Shown in pieces: positions 8,559 to 15,480 of a DNA stretch of 36,169 bases. The translations under genes were made by a program, and so were the position numbers. Position 1 is the stretch's first letter; each line of letters begins with the position of its first letter. This DNA is from Colidextribacter sp. OB.20. GTDB lineage: Bacteria > Bacillota > Clostridia > Oscillospirales > Oscillospiraceae. The DNA lies in contig NZ_QWKG01000042.1 in NCBI RefSeq assembly GCF_009911595.1, forward strand, positions 1-36,169, in the 5' to 3' direction. The notes beneath the pieces are model-generated. The model made no database searches. It was not told the DNA's origin and worked only from the letters and a program-made list of their open reading frames with translations.

Positions 8559-9128
8559 CTACATACGGTTCCGAACAATTGCTAACCGCACTTTCGGATC
8601 TAACCACAGATGGAAGTCTGCTGCAATTTCAGGGTAAGCACTCACACCTCCGCCTTTTCCTTGCTTTACATGCATTCCAACCGCATGCGTCTTTCGAATC
8701 CACAACGATGGCGTAATGGTAAGCGATGTGGTATGCCCCAGGTGAATTAGCTCCTCACAGGCCCTATCATCAAATTCCTCATTTATGTCATTCTCCCATT
8801 GACGAAGAAACTCCAATGTGTTGCGGCTACGCATCCAACTTTGAATGGTATATCCAGGGAAATCAACTGAATATTGCTTTGCCAGTCCTGTCAATGACAC
8901 CATATCCTCACAGATCATGCCTCGCATATAACGTCGTATGATTTCAGTATAATCTCCAATCTTTTGAGCAGTCCGGAGTTTTTCTTCATTTAACGAGTCG
9001 TAAAAAGACTTCCTGTGCCTGTCCACCAAATCCTGGTCAATTATCTTCTTGTCGAGAAGCCGACTAATTGCGGACTCATATTGGAATGCCAAACGTATGT
9101 AGAGTTCGCCGATTTCTTTCTCTGTCAT
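8559..9128 (-). pseudogene. KilA-N domain protein, C-terminally truncated
   Basis: A 189-residue frame. Residues about 72-185 match the KilA-N fold of phage and mobile-element DNA-binding proteins: MVSLTGLAKQYSVDFPGYTI, then SWMRSRNTLEFLRQWE, then LTITPSLWIRKTHAVGM and the GKGGGVSAYPEIAADFHLWL segment. The N-terminal 70 residues are a helical region without a known motif. Full-length relatives continue after this point with the last helix (a KEFQR-like segment) and beyond; here the frame stops at residue 189, and the following sequence in other frames does not restore it. AAGGAG sits about 10 bases before the ATG. Probably a decayed phage-related gene, possibly still expressed as a shortened protein. 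Confidence 0.7.
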
Positions 9129-9183
9129 GATCCCATTCTCCTTTTCTTACAAGTATATCAGAAAGAACAGGATTTGTACAGCT

Positions 9184-9534
9184 TTATTCCATTTCTATGG
9201 AGGAGGACTGATATCTGGTCGATTTTCTTGGATGTCCGGCCTTGTCGTAATCCACATTGCACCGATGACCTTTTTCGAATTGAGTATCTAAATACACTTT
9301 CATACCAACAATCGGAATATATTTCTTGTTGGTAAGGAGCTTGTCAACGGCTGCTCTGGTCCACTTGGGGTTCCCCGTTGGGGAGGGAATGCTCTTTGCA
9401 AAGAGCATATCAACAATTTTTCCCAAGCTGGCTCCGACAAGATAATACTCAAATATGCTGCGGACAACATCCGCCTTTCCTTCATGCACGATGATTTCCT
9501 CGCCAGCCAAAACATAGCCATATGGAAGTTTCAT
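9184..9534 (-). pseudogene. Serine recombinase fragment (recombinase DNA-binding domain only)
   Basis: A 116-residue frame that matches the middle of large serine recombinases: LPYGYVLAGEEIIVHEGKAD, then VRSIFEYYLVGASLGKIVDML, then IPSPTGNPKWTRAAVDKLL, which is the Recombinase domain that follows the resolvase catalytic domain. The catalytic N-terminus with its nucleophilic serine is absent, as is the long C-terminal zinc/coiled-coil region. A GTGAGG ribosome site precedes the ATG, so a short protein may be made, but it cannot recombine DNA alone. It marks the right end of the AT-rich island and suggests arrival with an integrative element now broken. Confidence 0.7.
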
Positions 9535-9555
9535 ATTTGCCTCACTTTCTAAAAC

Positions 9556-9603
9556 ATAAATAAAAGCAGGTTTAAGGGAGAACCAATCTCCTTAAATCTG
9601 CTT
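9556..9603 (-). terminator. Hairpin with T-run right of the island
   Basis: Imperfect arms 9564-9581 and 9587-9603 (one extra G and one mismatch) form a stem of about 17 bp. On the minus strand it is followed by TTTTATTTAT. It probably ends the transcript of tRNA-Val before the island. Confidence 0.6.
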
Positions 9604-9672
9604 GTTGATACCTGCAATATGTAATTATAGCCAATTCAAGATTGTGATTTTAGTGTAATTTTACTTGGTACG

Positions 9673-9714
9673 GACAAAGCCTGCGTATAACTATCGTTAA
9701 ACGCAGGCTTTGTC
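9673..9714. other. 14-bp perfect stem-loop below tRNA-Val
   Basis: GACAAAGCCTGCGT (9673-9686) and its exact complement (9701-9714) enclose a 14-base loop, 5 bases past the 3' end of tRNA-Val on the minus strand. No T-run follows, so it may be a processing or weak termination hairpin. Confidence 0.5.
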
Positions 9715-9719
9715 TACAA

Positions 9720-9795
9720 TGGTGGACGATACAGGACTTGAACCTGTGACCTCCCGCACGTCAAGCGGATGCTCTACCAGCTGAGCTAATCGTCC
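9720..9795 (-). tRNA. tRNA-Val (anticodon GAC)
   Basis: Read on the minus strand: acceptor GGACGAT, D-arm GCTC...GAGC, anticodon loop TTGACGT with GAC at positions 34-36, T-arm containing GGTTCAAGTCC, acceptor ATCGTCC plus discriminator A and encoded CCA. 76 nt. It borders the AT-rich island. Confidence 0.97.
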
Positions 9796-9809
9796 GAACA
9801 GCAAAAATT

Positions 9810-9838
9810 ATTATACTGATTAAGGCTTGCTTTGTCAA
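9810..9838 (-). promoter_or_regulatory. Promoter of tRNA-Val
   Basis: Perfect consensus on the minus strand: TTGACA (9833-9838), 17-base spacer, TATAAT (9810-9815), about 14 bases before the mature tRNA 5' end. Confidence 0.85.
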
Positions 9839-9928
9839 TAGGGAATTTGATTTTTTCTCGTTTTTGCAGAAAATTTTTTTGGACTGGAAAAAGATAAAAT
9901 TTTTGGTGAAACGCCCTAAAGAGTATGC

Positions 9929-9934
9929 TATAAT
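9929..9934 (+). promoter_or_regulatory. Likely -10 element of pgi
   Basis: TATAAT with an upstream TATGC lies 44 bases before the pgi ATG. The -35 region is weak (a TTGGTG at 9903-9908 is 20 bases away), so this would be a suboptimal or activated promoter. Confidence 0.45.
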
Positions 9935-9977
9935 ACAGACAGCGTTTGTCCCATTCTTTCACAGGAGGAATGTTCCA

Positions 9978-11303
9978 ATGTTAAAACTCGATCTTTCCAA
10001 GCTGAGCGGCTTCATCCCTGAGGACTATCTTACCTCCCGGCAGGACCGGCTGGCCAAGGCGGCGGAGATGGTGGCCGCCCACACCGGCCCCGGCGGCGAC
10101 TTCACCGGCTGGGTGTTCCTGCCCCGGGACTATGACAAGGAGGAGTTCGCCCGCATCCAGGCGGCGGCCAGGAAAATCCAGAAGCAGTCCCAGGTGCTGG
10201 TGGTCATCGGCATCGGCGGCTCCTACCTGGGGGCCCGGGCGGTTATTGAGGTGCTGCTGTCCAACAACTACAACCTGAAAAAGAAGGACACCCCCGACAT
10301 CTTCTTCGCCGGCAACGGCCTGTCCACCGACGCCCTGCTGGAGCTCATCGACCTGATCGGCGACCGGGACTTCTCGGTGAACGTCATCTCCAAGTCGGGC
10401 ACCACCACTGAGCCCGCCGTCTCCTTCCGGATCTTTAAGGGCCTGCTGGAGCAGAAGTATGGCAAGGAGGGGGCCAAGGAGCGCATCTACGCCACCACCG
10501 ACAAGGCCCGCGGGGCCCTGAAGGGCCTGGCCGATACCGAGGGCTATGAGGAGTTCGTGGTGCCCGACGACGTGGGCGGCCGCTACTCCGTCCTCACCGC
10601 TGTGGGTCTGCTGCCCATCGCTGTGGCCGGGGTGGACATCGAGGCCCTCATGGGCGGCGCCCGTCAGGCCATGGAGGAGCTCACCGTCCCCGGCCTGGAC
10701 AACCCCGCCTGGCAGTACGCCGCCGCCCGACACGGCCTGTATCAGGCCGGCAAGAGCATCGAGGTGCTGGCCGGCTACGAGCCCAAGTTCCGCTTCTTCG
10801 CCGAGTGGTGGAAGCAGCTCTACGGCGAGAGCGAGGGCAAGGACGGCAAGGGCCTGTTCCCTGCCAGCGTGGAGTTCACCGCCGACCTCCACTCTATGGG
10901 TCAGTACATCCAGGACGGCGAGCGCCTGATGTTCGAGACCGTGGTGAAGTTTGAGCCCGACGGGGAGTACAAGATTCCCGACGACCCCGCCAACGTGGAC
11001 GGCCTGAACTTCCTGTCCGGCAAGCCCCTGGCCTTCGTGGCCGAGCAGGCTATGCGGGGCACCATCCTGGCCCACGTGGACGGCGGCGTGCCCAATGTGC
11101 TCATCGAGATGCCCAGGATCACCGCCCAGAGCATCGGCTACCTGATCTACTTCTTCGAGTATGTCTGCGGCCTGTCCGGCCACCTGCTGGAGGTCAACCC
11201 CTTCAACCAGCCCGGCGTGGAGGCCTATAAGAAGAACATGTTTGCCCTGCTGGGCAAGCCCGGCTATGAGGACCTGCGCAAAGAACTGCTGGCGAAGCTG
11301 TGA
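9978..11303 (+). CDS. pgi: Glucose-6-phosphate isomerase
   Basis: Interconverts glucose-6-phosphate and fructose-6-phosphate in the cytoplasm (glycolysis/gluconeogenesis). 441 residues, normal for the short bacterial form. Both family signatures are visible: [17 protein letters not shown] at about residue 199-215 and [18 protein letters not shown] near residue 400-418. An early [15 protein letters not shown] sugar-isomerase segment is also present. The start at 9978 is chosen because AGGAGGA lies 9 bases upstream; an in-frame ATG 38 codons earlier overlaps the promoter. Single gene, GC-rich codon use like the host. It supplies or drains the hexose-phosphate pool used by the glycogen genes further right. 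Confidence 0.97.
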   Translation: MLKLDLSKLSGFIPEDYLTSRQDRLAKAAEMVAAHTGPGGDFTGWVFLPRDYDKEEFARIQAAARKIQKQSQVLVVIGIGGSYLGARAVIEVLLSNNYNLKKKDTPDIFFAGNGLSTDALLELIDLIGDRDFSVNVISKSGTTTEPAVSFRIFKGLLEQKYGKEGAKERIYATTDKARGALKGLADTEGYEEFVVPDDVGGRYSVLTAVGLLPIAVAGVDIEALMGGARQAMEELTVPGLDNPAWQYAAARHGLYQAGKSIEVLAGYEPKFRFFAEWWKQLYGESEGKDGKGLFPASVEFTADLHSMGQYIQDGERLMFETVVKFEPDGEYKIPDDPANVDGLNFLSGKPLAFVAEQAMRGTILAHVDGGVPNVLIEMPRITAQSIGYLIYFFEYVCGLSGHLLEVNPFNQPGVEAYKKNMFALLGKPGYEDLRKELLAKL

Positions 11304-11340
11304 TCGGAGGAGACAATACCACTTCCCTGGAGTAAGGTAT

Positions 11341-11369
11341 TGACAAAATCCAAGTACAAGATTATACTG
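11341..11369 (+). promoter_or_regulatory. Strong promoter after pgi
   Basis: TTGACA (11341-11346), 17-base spacer, TATACT (11364-11369). Transcription would start near 11376, about 140 bases before the next ATG and 85-90 bases before a perfect terminator. Confidence 0.75.
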
Positions 11370-11375
11370 AAAATA

Positions 11376-11466
11376 GAAAGGGCGCTGCCGGCAGACGGTT
11401 AGCCCAAAGGTTTATGTTACAAGAAGTAACCGCACTCTTTGGACGGAGGGGCGGTTACTTCTTTTT
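11376..11466 (+). ncRNA. Candidate small RNA or attenuated leader ending in a perfect terminator
   Basis: From the predicted start at about 11376 the transcript contains a self-complementary CTGCCGGCAG inside GGGC...GCCC and then AGAAGTAACCGC (11422-11433) pairing perfectly with 11451-11462 over a 17-base loop, followed by five T (11462-11466). This gives either a 90-nt small RNA or an attenuator in front of the small ribbon-helix-helix gene at 11516. Very similar GTAACCGC hairpins occur on mobile elements (recalled, not searched). Confidence 0.5.
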
Positions 11467-11515
11467 GCCCGAGCAATGCTGTTATTATTGCAGGAGCAAA
11501 AAGCGAGGTGAGAAA

Positions 11516-11692
11516 ATGTTTCCAAGAACGGGCCGGCCCCGCAAGGAGATTACCAAAAGCGTCAACCTCGGACTGCGATTGACGGAAGAAACAGCGGCCA
11601 AATTGCAGCGCTGTGCGGACGCTCTTGGGATATCCCGGACAGAGGTCACTGAACAGGGAATTGACCTTGTGGAGCAGGGCATGAAAAAATAG
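11516..11692 (+). CDS. Small ribbon-helix-helix (CopG/Arc-like) DNA-binding protein
   Basis: A 58-residue protein. After a basic N-terminus (RTGRPRKEITK) comes a strand VNLGLRL and two helices (EETAAKLQRCADALG and SRTEVTEQGIDLVEQG), the classic ribbon-helix-helix arrangement of small dimeric repressors and antitoxins. GAGGTGAG lies just upstream of the ATG at 11516; a longer frame from 11414 would start inside the terminator hairpin and is not credible. It follows the candidate small RNA and may bind its own promoter region. No toxin partner is adjacent. Probably a mobile-element remnant. Confidence 0.8.
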   Translation: MFPRTGRPRKEITKSVNLGLRLTEETAAKLQRCADALGISRTEVTEQGIDLVEQGMKK

Positions 11693-11800
11693 AGTGCTGG
11701 CTACCCTCGCAAAGCACGCCAACACTCTATATCAACCAAGCCCGGAGGTTTGGCAAATCTGATTATGCCACACCTCCGGGGAAAAATCAAGGAGGAAACT

Positions 11801-12010
11801 ATGAATTTACAACAGCAATTACTTGATTTGGACGTGACAGTCAACCGGATTTCCAGAGGAATCAGCGCAGTTTCCCTGATGTCCGCAGGACTGGACCAGG
11901 ACCTGGACCCCCGTCTGGATGGCTTCAGCGCTATCTGTGAGTATCTGTTTGATACCGACCAGATGCTCCGAAGGCAGTTAAACCTCTGTTTAGACACAGT
12001 GCGGCAGTAA
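11801..12010 (+). CDS. Small hypothetical protein
   Basis: A 69-residue acidic, mostly helical protein with no motif I recognise. The start at 11801 has an excellent AAGGAGG site 7 bases upstream, which makes it credible despite its length; an in-frame ATG 17 codons earlier lacks one. It follows the ribbon-helix-helix gene at 108 bases, across an imperfect stem-loop (11691-11728). GC content is lower than in pgi. Function unknown. Confidence 0.7.
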   Translation: MNLQQQLLDLDVTVNRISRGISAVSLMSAGLDQDLDPRLDGFSAICEYLFDTDQMLRRQLNLCLDTVRQ

Positions 12011-12148
12011 AAAGAAGCAGATACCCGGACCGCCCCCTGTGCAAAAAAATTCACAATTATTTTAGTTGAAATAAAGGCCGGGATATGGTAGAGTATATAT
12101 AAACAGAGGGCGTTCACCCCAATGTCAAAATGATAAGGAGTGATACAC

Positions 12149-12559
12149 ATGATTCGTGTTATCATGGGCAAGAAGGGCTCTGGCAAGACCAAAAACGTGA
12201 TCGAGATGATCAACAGCGCGGTTCAGACCGAGCACGGCAACGTGGTCTGCATTGAGAAGGGCAACAAGCTGACCTTCGACATCCACTACCACATCCGCCT
12301 GGTGGAGGCCAGCGAGTACGATATCGCCGGATATACCGCCCTGAAGGGCTTTATCAGCGGCATGTACGCCGGCAACTATGACATTACCCACATCTTCATC
12401 GACAGCCTGACCAAGATCGTGGGCGGCGACTGCGACCACGAGACTGAGCTGTTCCTGGATTGGCTGAACAAGTTCGCCGAGCGGCACAATATCAAGTTCA
12501 CCATCACCATCAGCGACGACGCCTCCCTGGCCCCCGAGGGCGTAAAGAAGTATTTTTGA
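12149..12559 (+). CDS. Small P-loop ATP-binding protein
   Basis: A 136-residue protein with Walker A GKKGSGKT at residues 7-14 directly after the first strand, and a Walker B-like HIFIDSLTK around residue 91-99. It ends in a KKYF motif. The fold resembles minimal P-loop ATPases sometimes labelled PilT-like, but it is far too short for a secretion motor and no pili genes are near. The start at 12149 is preceded by AAGGAG at 12135-12140; a GTG nine bases upstream is less well placed. Followed closely by a strong terminator, so it ends its transcript. GC-rich, host-like codon use. Role unknown. Confidence 0.85.
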   Translation: MIRVIMGKKGSGKTKNVIEMINSAVQTEHGNVVCIEKGNKLTFDIHYHIRLVEASEYDIAGYTALKGFISGMYAGNYDITHIFIDSLTKIVGGDCDHETELFLDWLNKFAERHNIKFTITISDDASLAPEGVKKYF

Positions 12560-12572
12560 CTGTAATCACCGA

Positions 12573-12605
12573 CAGCGCCCCGGCTCAGGCCGGGGCGCTG
12601 TTTTT
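12573..12605 (+). terminator. Terminator of the P-loop gene
   Basis: CAGCGCCCCGGC (12573-12584), loop TCAG, perfect complement (12589-12600), then TTTTT. Textbook Rho-independent terminator. Confidence 0.95.
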
Positions 12606-12692
12606 CGCTGACCGCAAGGCCTTTGAGGGGATGTCCGGAGAGTATAGTCCCTTAAACCGGCACGAAATAGAACAAATTTTCGATTTTACCCG

Positions 12693-12759
12693 TTGACATC
12701 TCCCTGAGAAAAGAGTATTCTAGACGCAGTTATAGAACTAACGTTCTATAACTGCGTCT
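12693..12759 (+). promoter_or_regulatory. Consensus promoter running into a perfect 17-bp hairpin
   Basis: TTGACA (12693-12698), 17-base spacer, TATTCT (12716-12721). The next bases, 12722-12759, are a perfect 17-bp inverted repeat with loop TAAC. Its centre reads GAACTAACGTTC, close to the Gram-positive LexA/DinR box pattern GAAC-N4-GTTC. No open frame with a ribosome site follows before the tRNA genes on the other strand. Confidence 0.5.
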
Positions 12760-12812
12760 TTCTGAATTGCCGCAAACAGACGAGGTAAACCGGGGCCTGC
12801 AAAATTTCGTCT

Positions 12813-12905
12813 GCTTCGCACATTTCGCCTTCGGCGAAATACAACCCTCCGTCACGGCTTTGCCGTGCCACCGCTGCTCAAAAGGAGGCTTTCTCCTGCG
12901 GGAGA
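12813..12905 (+). repeat. Dispersed hairpin-rich repeat, copy 1
   Basis: Starts GCTTCGCACATTTCGCC and ends with AAAAGGAGGC...CTGCGG. The same flanks recur at 28978-29075, while the short hairpin inside differs (ACGGC-TTT-GCCGT here). The rest of the 12560-12989 gap holds no gene. Confidence 0.7.
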
Positions 12906-12989
12906 CGAATAGAAAAACGGCAGCCCTGACGGGAAAATGAGCGCATGGCGATAAAAAATCGCCACAAGCGATTAACGCTTGCGGCGACT

Positions 12990-13074
12990 TGGTGGAGGAG
13001 GGTGGATTCGAACCACCGAAGCGAAACGCAACAGATTTACAGTCTGCCCCCTTTGGCCACTCGGGAACTCCTCC
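12990..13074 (-). tRNA. tRNA-Tyr (anticodon GTA)
   Basis: On the minus strand: acceptor GGAGGAG, anticodon stem-loop CAGACTGTAAATCTG with GTA, a long variable arm as expected for bacterial tRNA-Tyr, T-arm with GGTTCGAATCC, acceptor CTCCTCC, discriminator A and encoded CCA. 85 nt. Confidence 0.97.
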
Positions 13075-13246
13075 ATATTCAGTTTTTGTCCTCAGCCGCC
13101 GGAAGCGGCCCCAAATCGAAGCCCAGCGACTGCGCAGCCGTTGGCGGCTCTGCCGCCTTACGGATGCGGCGTGCCCCTTGCGGGTAAGCGGGTTCGATTT
13201 GGAAAGGAGACACAGCGAAGGAAACGATCCAAAGCCTGTGTCGATG

Positions 13247-13322
13247 TGGAGCTGGTGGACGGATTCGAACCCCCGACCTGCTGATTACAAATCAGCTGCT
13301 CTACCGGCTGAGCTACACCAGC
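13247..13322 (-). tRNA. tRNA-Thr (anticodon TGT)
   Basis: On the minus strand: acceptor GCTGGTG, D-arm GCTC...GAGC, anticodon loop TTTGTAA with TGT, T-arm GGGTTCGAATCC, acceptor CACCAGC, discriminator T and encoded CCA. 76 nt. Transcribed before tRNA-Tyr from a shared promoter. Confidence 0.97.
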
Positions 13323-13353
13323 ACATGGCGGCTGTCCACCAACAGCGAACGTT

Positions 13354-13382
13354 ATTATAGCAGAGAATAGGAGGTATGTCAA
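13354..13382 (-). promoter_or_regulatory. Promoter of the tRNA-Thr/tRNA-Tyr unit
   Basis: Perfect consensus on the minus strand: TTGACA (13377-13382), 17-base spacer, TATAAT (13354-13359). Confidence 0.85.
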
Positions 13383-13403
13383 GTAGAAAATAAAAATTTT
13401 TTT

Positions 13404-13562
13404 GCCCCGCCCCTCAGGGACGCCCAGGCCGAGCGGCCAGCCTGGTACTGCTCCCTCTGCGGCGGGGAGCAGTACCGCTTCGACCAGGGCAGATACAGGC
13501 GTGGGAGGCGGCTGTGCGCCCAGTGCTTGGAACGTTTCAAATGTGAGGAGGAATTGCCATGA
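13404..13562 (+). pseudogene. Zinc-ribbon protein remnant without start codon
   Basis: The frame reads about 52 residues with two CxxC knuckles (WYCSLCGGEQYRF and RLCAQCLERF) and ends TGA, overlapping the ATG of the next gene. Upstream it runs into a stop at 13368 with no ATG, GTG or TTG between, so the 5' end appears lost at the AT-rich tRNA promoter. A small zinc-ribbon protein in front of a coiled-coil and a sigma-like gene looks like a phage-type regulatory cluster. Confidence 0.5.
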
Positions 13563-13792
13563 CATTAGCAGAGCTGTCGCTGGAGTACCGGGCCCACGCC
13601 CACGCCCTGGACCTGCGTATCTGCCAGCTGGAATATCGGCTGGAGCGCACAAAAAATGCGGACAAGCGCTGCCAGCTCCAGGACCGGATCCGGATGCTGT
13701 CCACCATGCTGAGAGAGGCCAATGAGCTTGCCGTTCTCACCGAGCGCTACTATGACAGGGGGTACCGCCGGAATGCCAAATACACGATATAG
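13559..13792 (+). CDS. Small coiled-coil hypothetical protein
   Basis: A 77-residue, charged, almost entirely helical protein (heptad-like leucines in LEYRAHAHALDLRICQLEYR and the following LER...LQDRIRMLSTMLRE). Its ATG overlaps the TGA of the zinc-ribbon remnant (ATGA) and is preceded by GAGGAGGA. It overlaps the next gene by 20 bases, so the two are translationally coupled. No known family recognised; probably an accessory of the sigma-like protein. Confidence 0.7.
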   Translation: MTLAELSLEYRAHAHALDLRICQLEYRLERTKNADKRCQLQDRIRMLSTMLREANELAVLTERYYDRGYRRNAKYTI

Positions 13793-14096
13793 AAAGGGCA
13801 AGCTGTACGCCGCCGACATGGCCATGTACAGCCGCCAGATTGCGGCGGACAACAGCCAGGAGATCAGCCGGCTGAAGCGTAACCTGATTCGGGCCCTGCG
13901 GGAGGACGTCACCGCCAAGCAGCGGCAGATGCTCCTGCTGTACTACGCAGAGGGGAAGAACATGCGGGAGATCGGCGAGTCCATGGGCATCGACAAGTCC
14001 ACCGTCTCCCGCACCATCAAGCGGGGAGAGCGGCGGCTGCGCCGCTGCCTGCGCTACGGCGCCGAGGCCTATCTGCGCAATATGGACGACTTATAA
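13773..14096 (+). CDS. Sigma factor region 4-like DNA-binding protein
   Basis: A 107-residue protein. The C-terminal half is a sigma-70 region 4 helix-turn-helix: TAKQRQMLLLYYAEGKNM, then REIGESMGIDKSTVSRTIKR, then GERRLRRCLRYG. The N-terminal half is basic and helical; no region 2 is present, so it cannot act as a full sigma factor. Similar short proteins act as late-gene or phage-type regulators in Firmicutes. The start at 13773 follows a GGGGG tract at about 10 bases; a longer start at 13722 would lie deep within the preceding gene. It ends before a hairpin shared with mgtE. Confidence 0.8.
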   Translation: MPNTRYRKGKLYAADMAMYSRQIAADNSQEISRLKRNLIRALREDVTAKQRQMLLLYYAEGKNMREIGESMGIDKSTVSRTIKRGERRLRRCLRYGAEAYLRNMDDL

Positions 14097-14100
14097 CGGC

Positions 14101-14126
14101 AAGTCCCCGGCCAAAGGCCGGGGACC
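14101..14126. terminator. Hairpin between convergent genes
   Basis: GTCCCCGGCC (14103-14112), AAA loop, perfect complement (14116-14125). It lies between the stops of the sigma-like gene (plus) and mgtE (minus) and probably works for both, although neither side has a good T-run. Confidence 0.6.
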
Positions 14127-14130
14127 GGGC

Positions 14131-15480
14131 TTATATTGCCAAAATCCGGGTGGCGATGGCGAAGTAGACCAGAAGAGACAGGGCGTCTACAATGGTGGTG
14201 ATGAAGGGGGAGGCCATAACGGCGGGGTCGAAGCCCAGCCGCTTGGCCAGCATGGGCAGGGTGCAGCCGATGAGCTTGGCGATGACAATGGTAAAGAAGA
14301 TGGTCAGGGCCACCACCAGGGCCACGGTGGGACTCTTCTGGTCGACAGCCATGACCTTTCCAAACACCACCGTCCCCAGGGTGAGAGCGCAGAGAATGGA
14401 CACCCGCAGCTCCTTCCAGATTACCCGCAGCCAGTCGGCGAACTCCACATCCCCCAGGGACATGGCGCGGATGATGGTCACCGACGCCTGGCCCCCCGAG
14501 TTGCCCCCGGTGTCCATGAGCATGGGGATAAACAGGGTCAGGGCGGCGTTGGCGGCCAGAGCCTCCTCGAAGAAGCCCAGGATAGTGCCTGTGAAGGTGG
14601 CAGAGATCATCAGCAGCAGCAGCCAGGGGATGCGGTGCTTCCAGGTCTCGATGACGCCGGTCTGAAAGTAGGGCTTGTCGGTGGGAAGGATGGCGGCCAT
14701 CTTCTCGATGTCCTCAGTGGCCTCCTCCTCCATGACGTCCATGGCGTCGTCGAAGGTGATGATGCCCACCAGCCGGCTGTCGCTGTCCACCACGGGCAGG
14801 GCCGACAGGTCGTATTTGGAGAACATCTGGGCGACCTCCTCCTTGTCCTCATGGGTGGTGACGGACAGGACGTTGGTCTCCATAATGTCGCTTATTTTGG
14901 TCTCATAGGTGGACAACAGCAGCCGCTTCACCGTCACCACCCCCAGGAGCACACGGTTTTTGGTGACGTAGCAGGTGTAGACCGTCTCCTTGTCCAGGCC
15001 CACCTTCCGGATGCGGGCGAAGGACTGCTCCACAGTGGAGTCGGGGTGGAGGTAGACGAACTCCGTGGTCATGATGGAGCCGGCGGAGTCCTTGGGGTAG
15101 TTGAGCAGCCGGTTGATCTGGTTGCGGGTGGAGGCGTCGGTGTTGCGCAGGATGCGGTCCACCAGGTTGGCGGGCATGTCCTCGATGAGGTCCACCGTGT
15201 CGTCCAGGTACAGCTCGTTCAGAACCTCCCGCAGCTCCCTGTCGCTGAGGGCGCCGATGAGCTTCTCCTGGTCCTCGATATCCTCCAGGTAGGAAAAGAC
15301 CTCCGCCGCCAGCTCCTTGGGCAGCAGGCGGAAGACCAGAATCTCCTGGTTGACCTCCAGCTCCTCCAGAAAGTCGGCGATGTCCACCTCGTTCATCTCG
15401 ACCAAAATCTCCCGCAGGCGGCGGAATTGGCGGGCCTGGACCAGCTCCATCAGCAGGTCCTGATTGTAGTTGTCGTGCAT
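14131..15480 (-). CDS. mgtE: MgtE magnesium transporter
   Basis: Mg2+ channel/transporter of 449 residues in the plasma membrane. Parts in order: an N-terminal helical superhelix domain (about 20-125, including LVQARQFRRLREILVEMNEVD and FSYLEDIEDQEKLIG), two CBS domains (about 130-255, with VTKNRVLLGVVTV and the LPVVDSDSRLVGIITFDDAMD segment), a connecting helix, and five membrane helices (about 285-449) including the conserved PMLMDTGGNSGGQ loop that lines the pore. The start at 15480 has AAAGGGGG about 10 bases upstream; the frame is open for 73 more codons, but these lie in the structured leader. The gene is preceded by a 280-nt leader with an internal terminator, so expression is probably controlled by attenuation. 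Confidence 0.96.
   Translation of the reverse strand: MHDNYNQDLLMELVQARQFRRLREILVEMNEVDIADFLEELEVNQEILVFRLLPKELAAEVFSYLEDIEDQEKLIGALSDRELREVLNELYLDDTVDLIEDMPANLVDRILRNTDASTRNQINRLLNYPKDSAGSIMTTEFVYLHPDSTVEQSFARIRKVGLDKETVYTCYVTKNRVLLGVVTVKRLLLSTYETKISDIMETNVLSVTTHEDKEEVAQMFSKYDLSALPVVDSDSRLVGIITFDDAMDVMEEEATEDIEKMAAILPTDKPYFQTGVIETWKHRIPWLLLLMISATFTGTILGFFEEALAANAALTLFIPMLMDTGGNSGGQASVTIIRAMSLGDVEFADWLRVIWKELRVSILCALTLGTVVFGKVMAVDQKSPTVALVVALTIFFTIVIAKLIGCTLPMLAKRLGFDPAVMASPFITTIVDALSLLVYFAIATRILAI

Noticed and set aside
8425-8607. Possible 60-residue gene or continuation of the KilA-N gene
   Set aside because: It begins inside the KilA-N frame, has no ribosome site, and its sequence does not resemble the missing KilA-N helix.
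2619-9128. Classical type II restriction-modification system
   Set aside because: No frame beside the methyltransferase carries nuclease motifs; neighbours are an HD protein and a P-loop ATPase.
9720-9795. tRNA-Val as attachment site with a direct repeat at the other island edge
   Set aside because: No copy of the tRNA 3' end was seen around 2200-2620, and the recombinase remnant is of the serine type, which seldom uses tRNA genes.
9981-11183. Long minus-strand frame across pgi
   Set aside because: It is the antisense shadow of a GC-rich gene; its translation is low-complexity and has no ribosome site. The same holds for the long frames opposite glgP, glgA, glgC, glgB and the phage genes.
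13402-13725. 107-residue plus-strand frame rich in Pro/Ser/Ala
   Set aside because: The overlapping frame with CxxC pairs and the ATGA junction to the next gene is the better coding solution.
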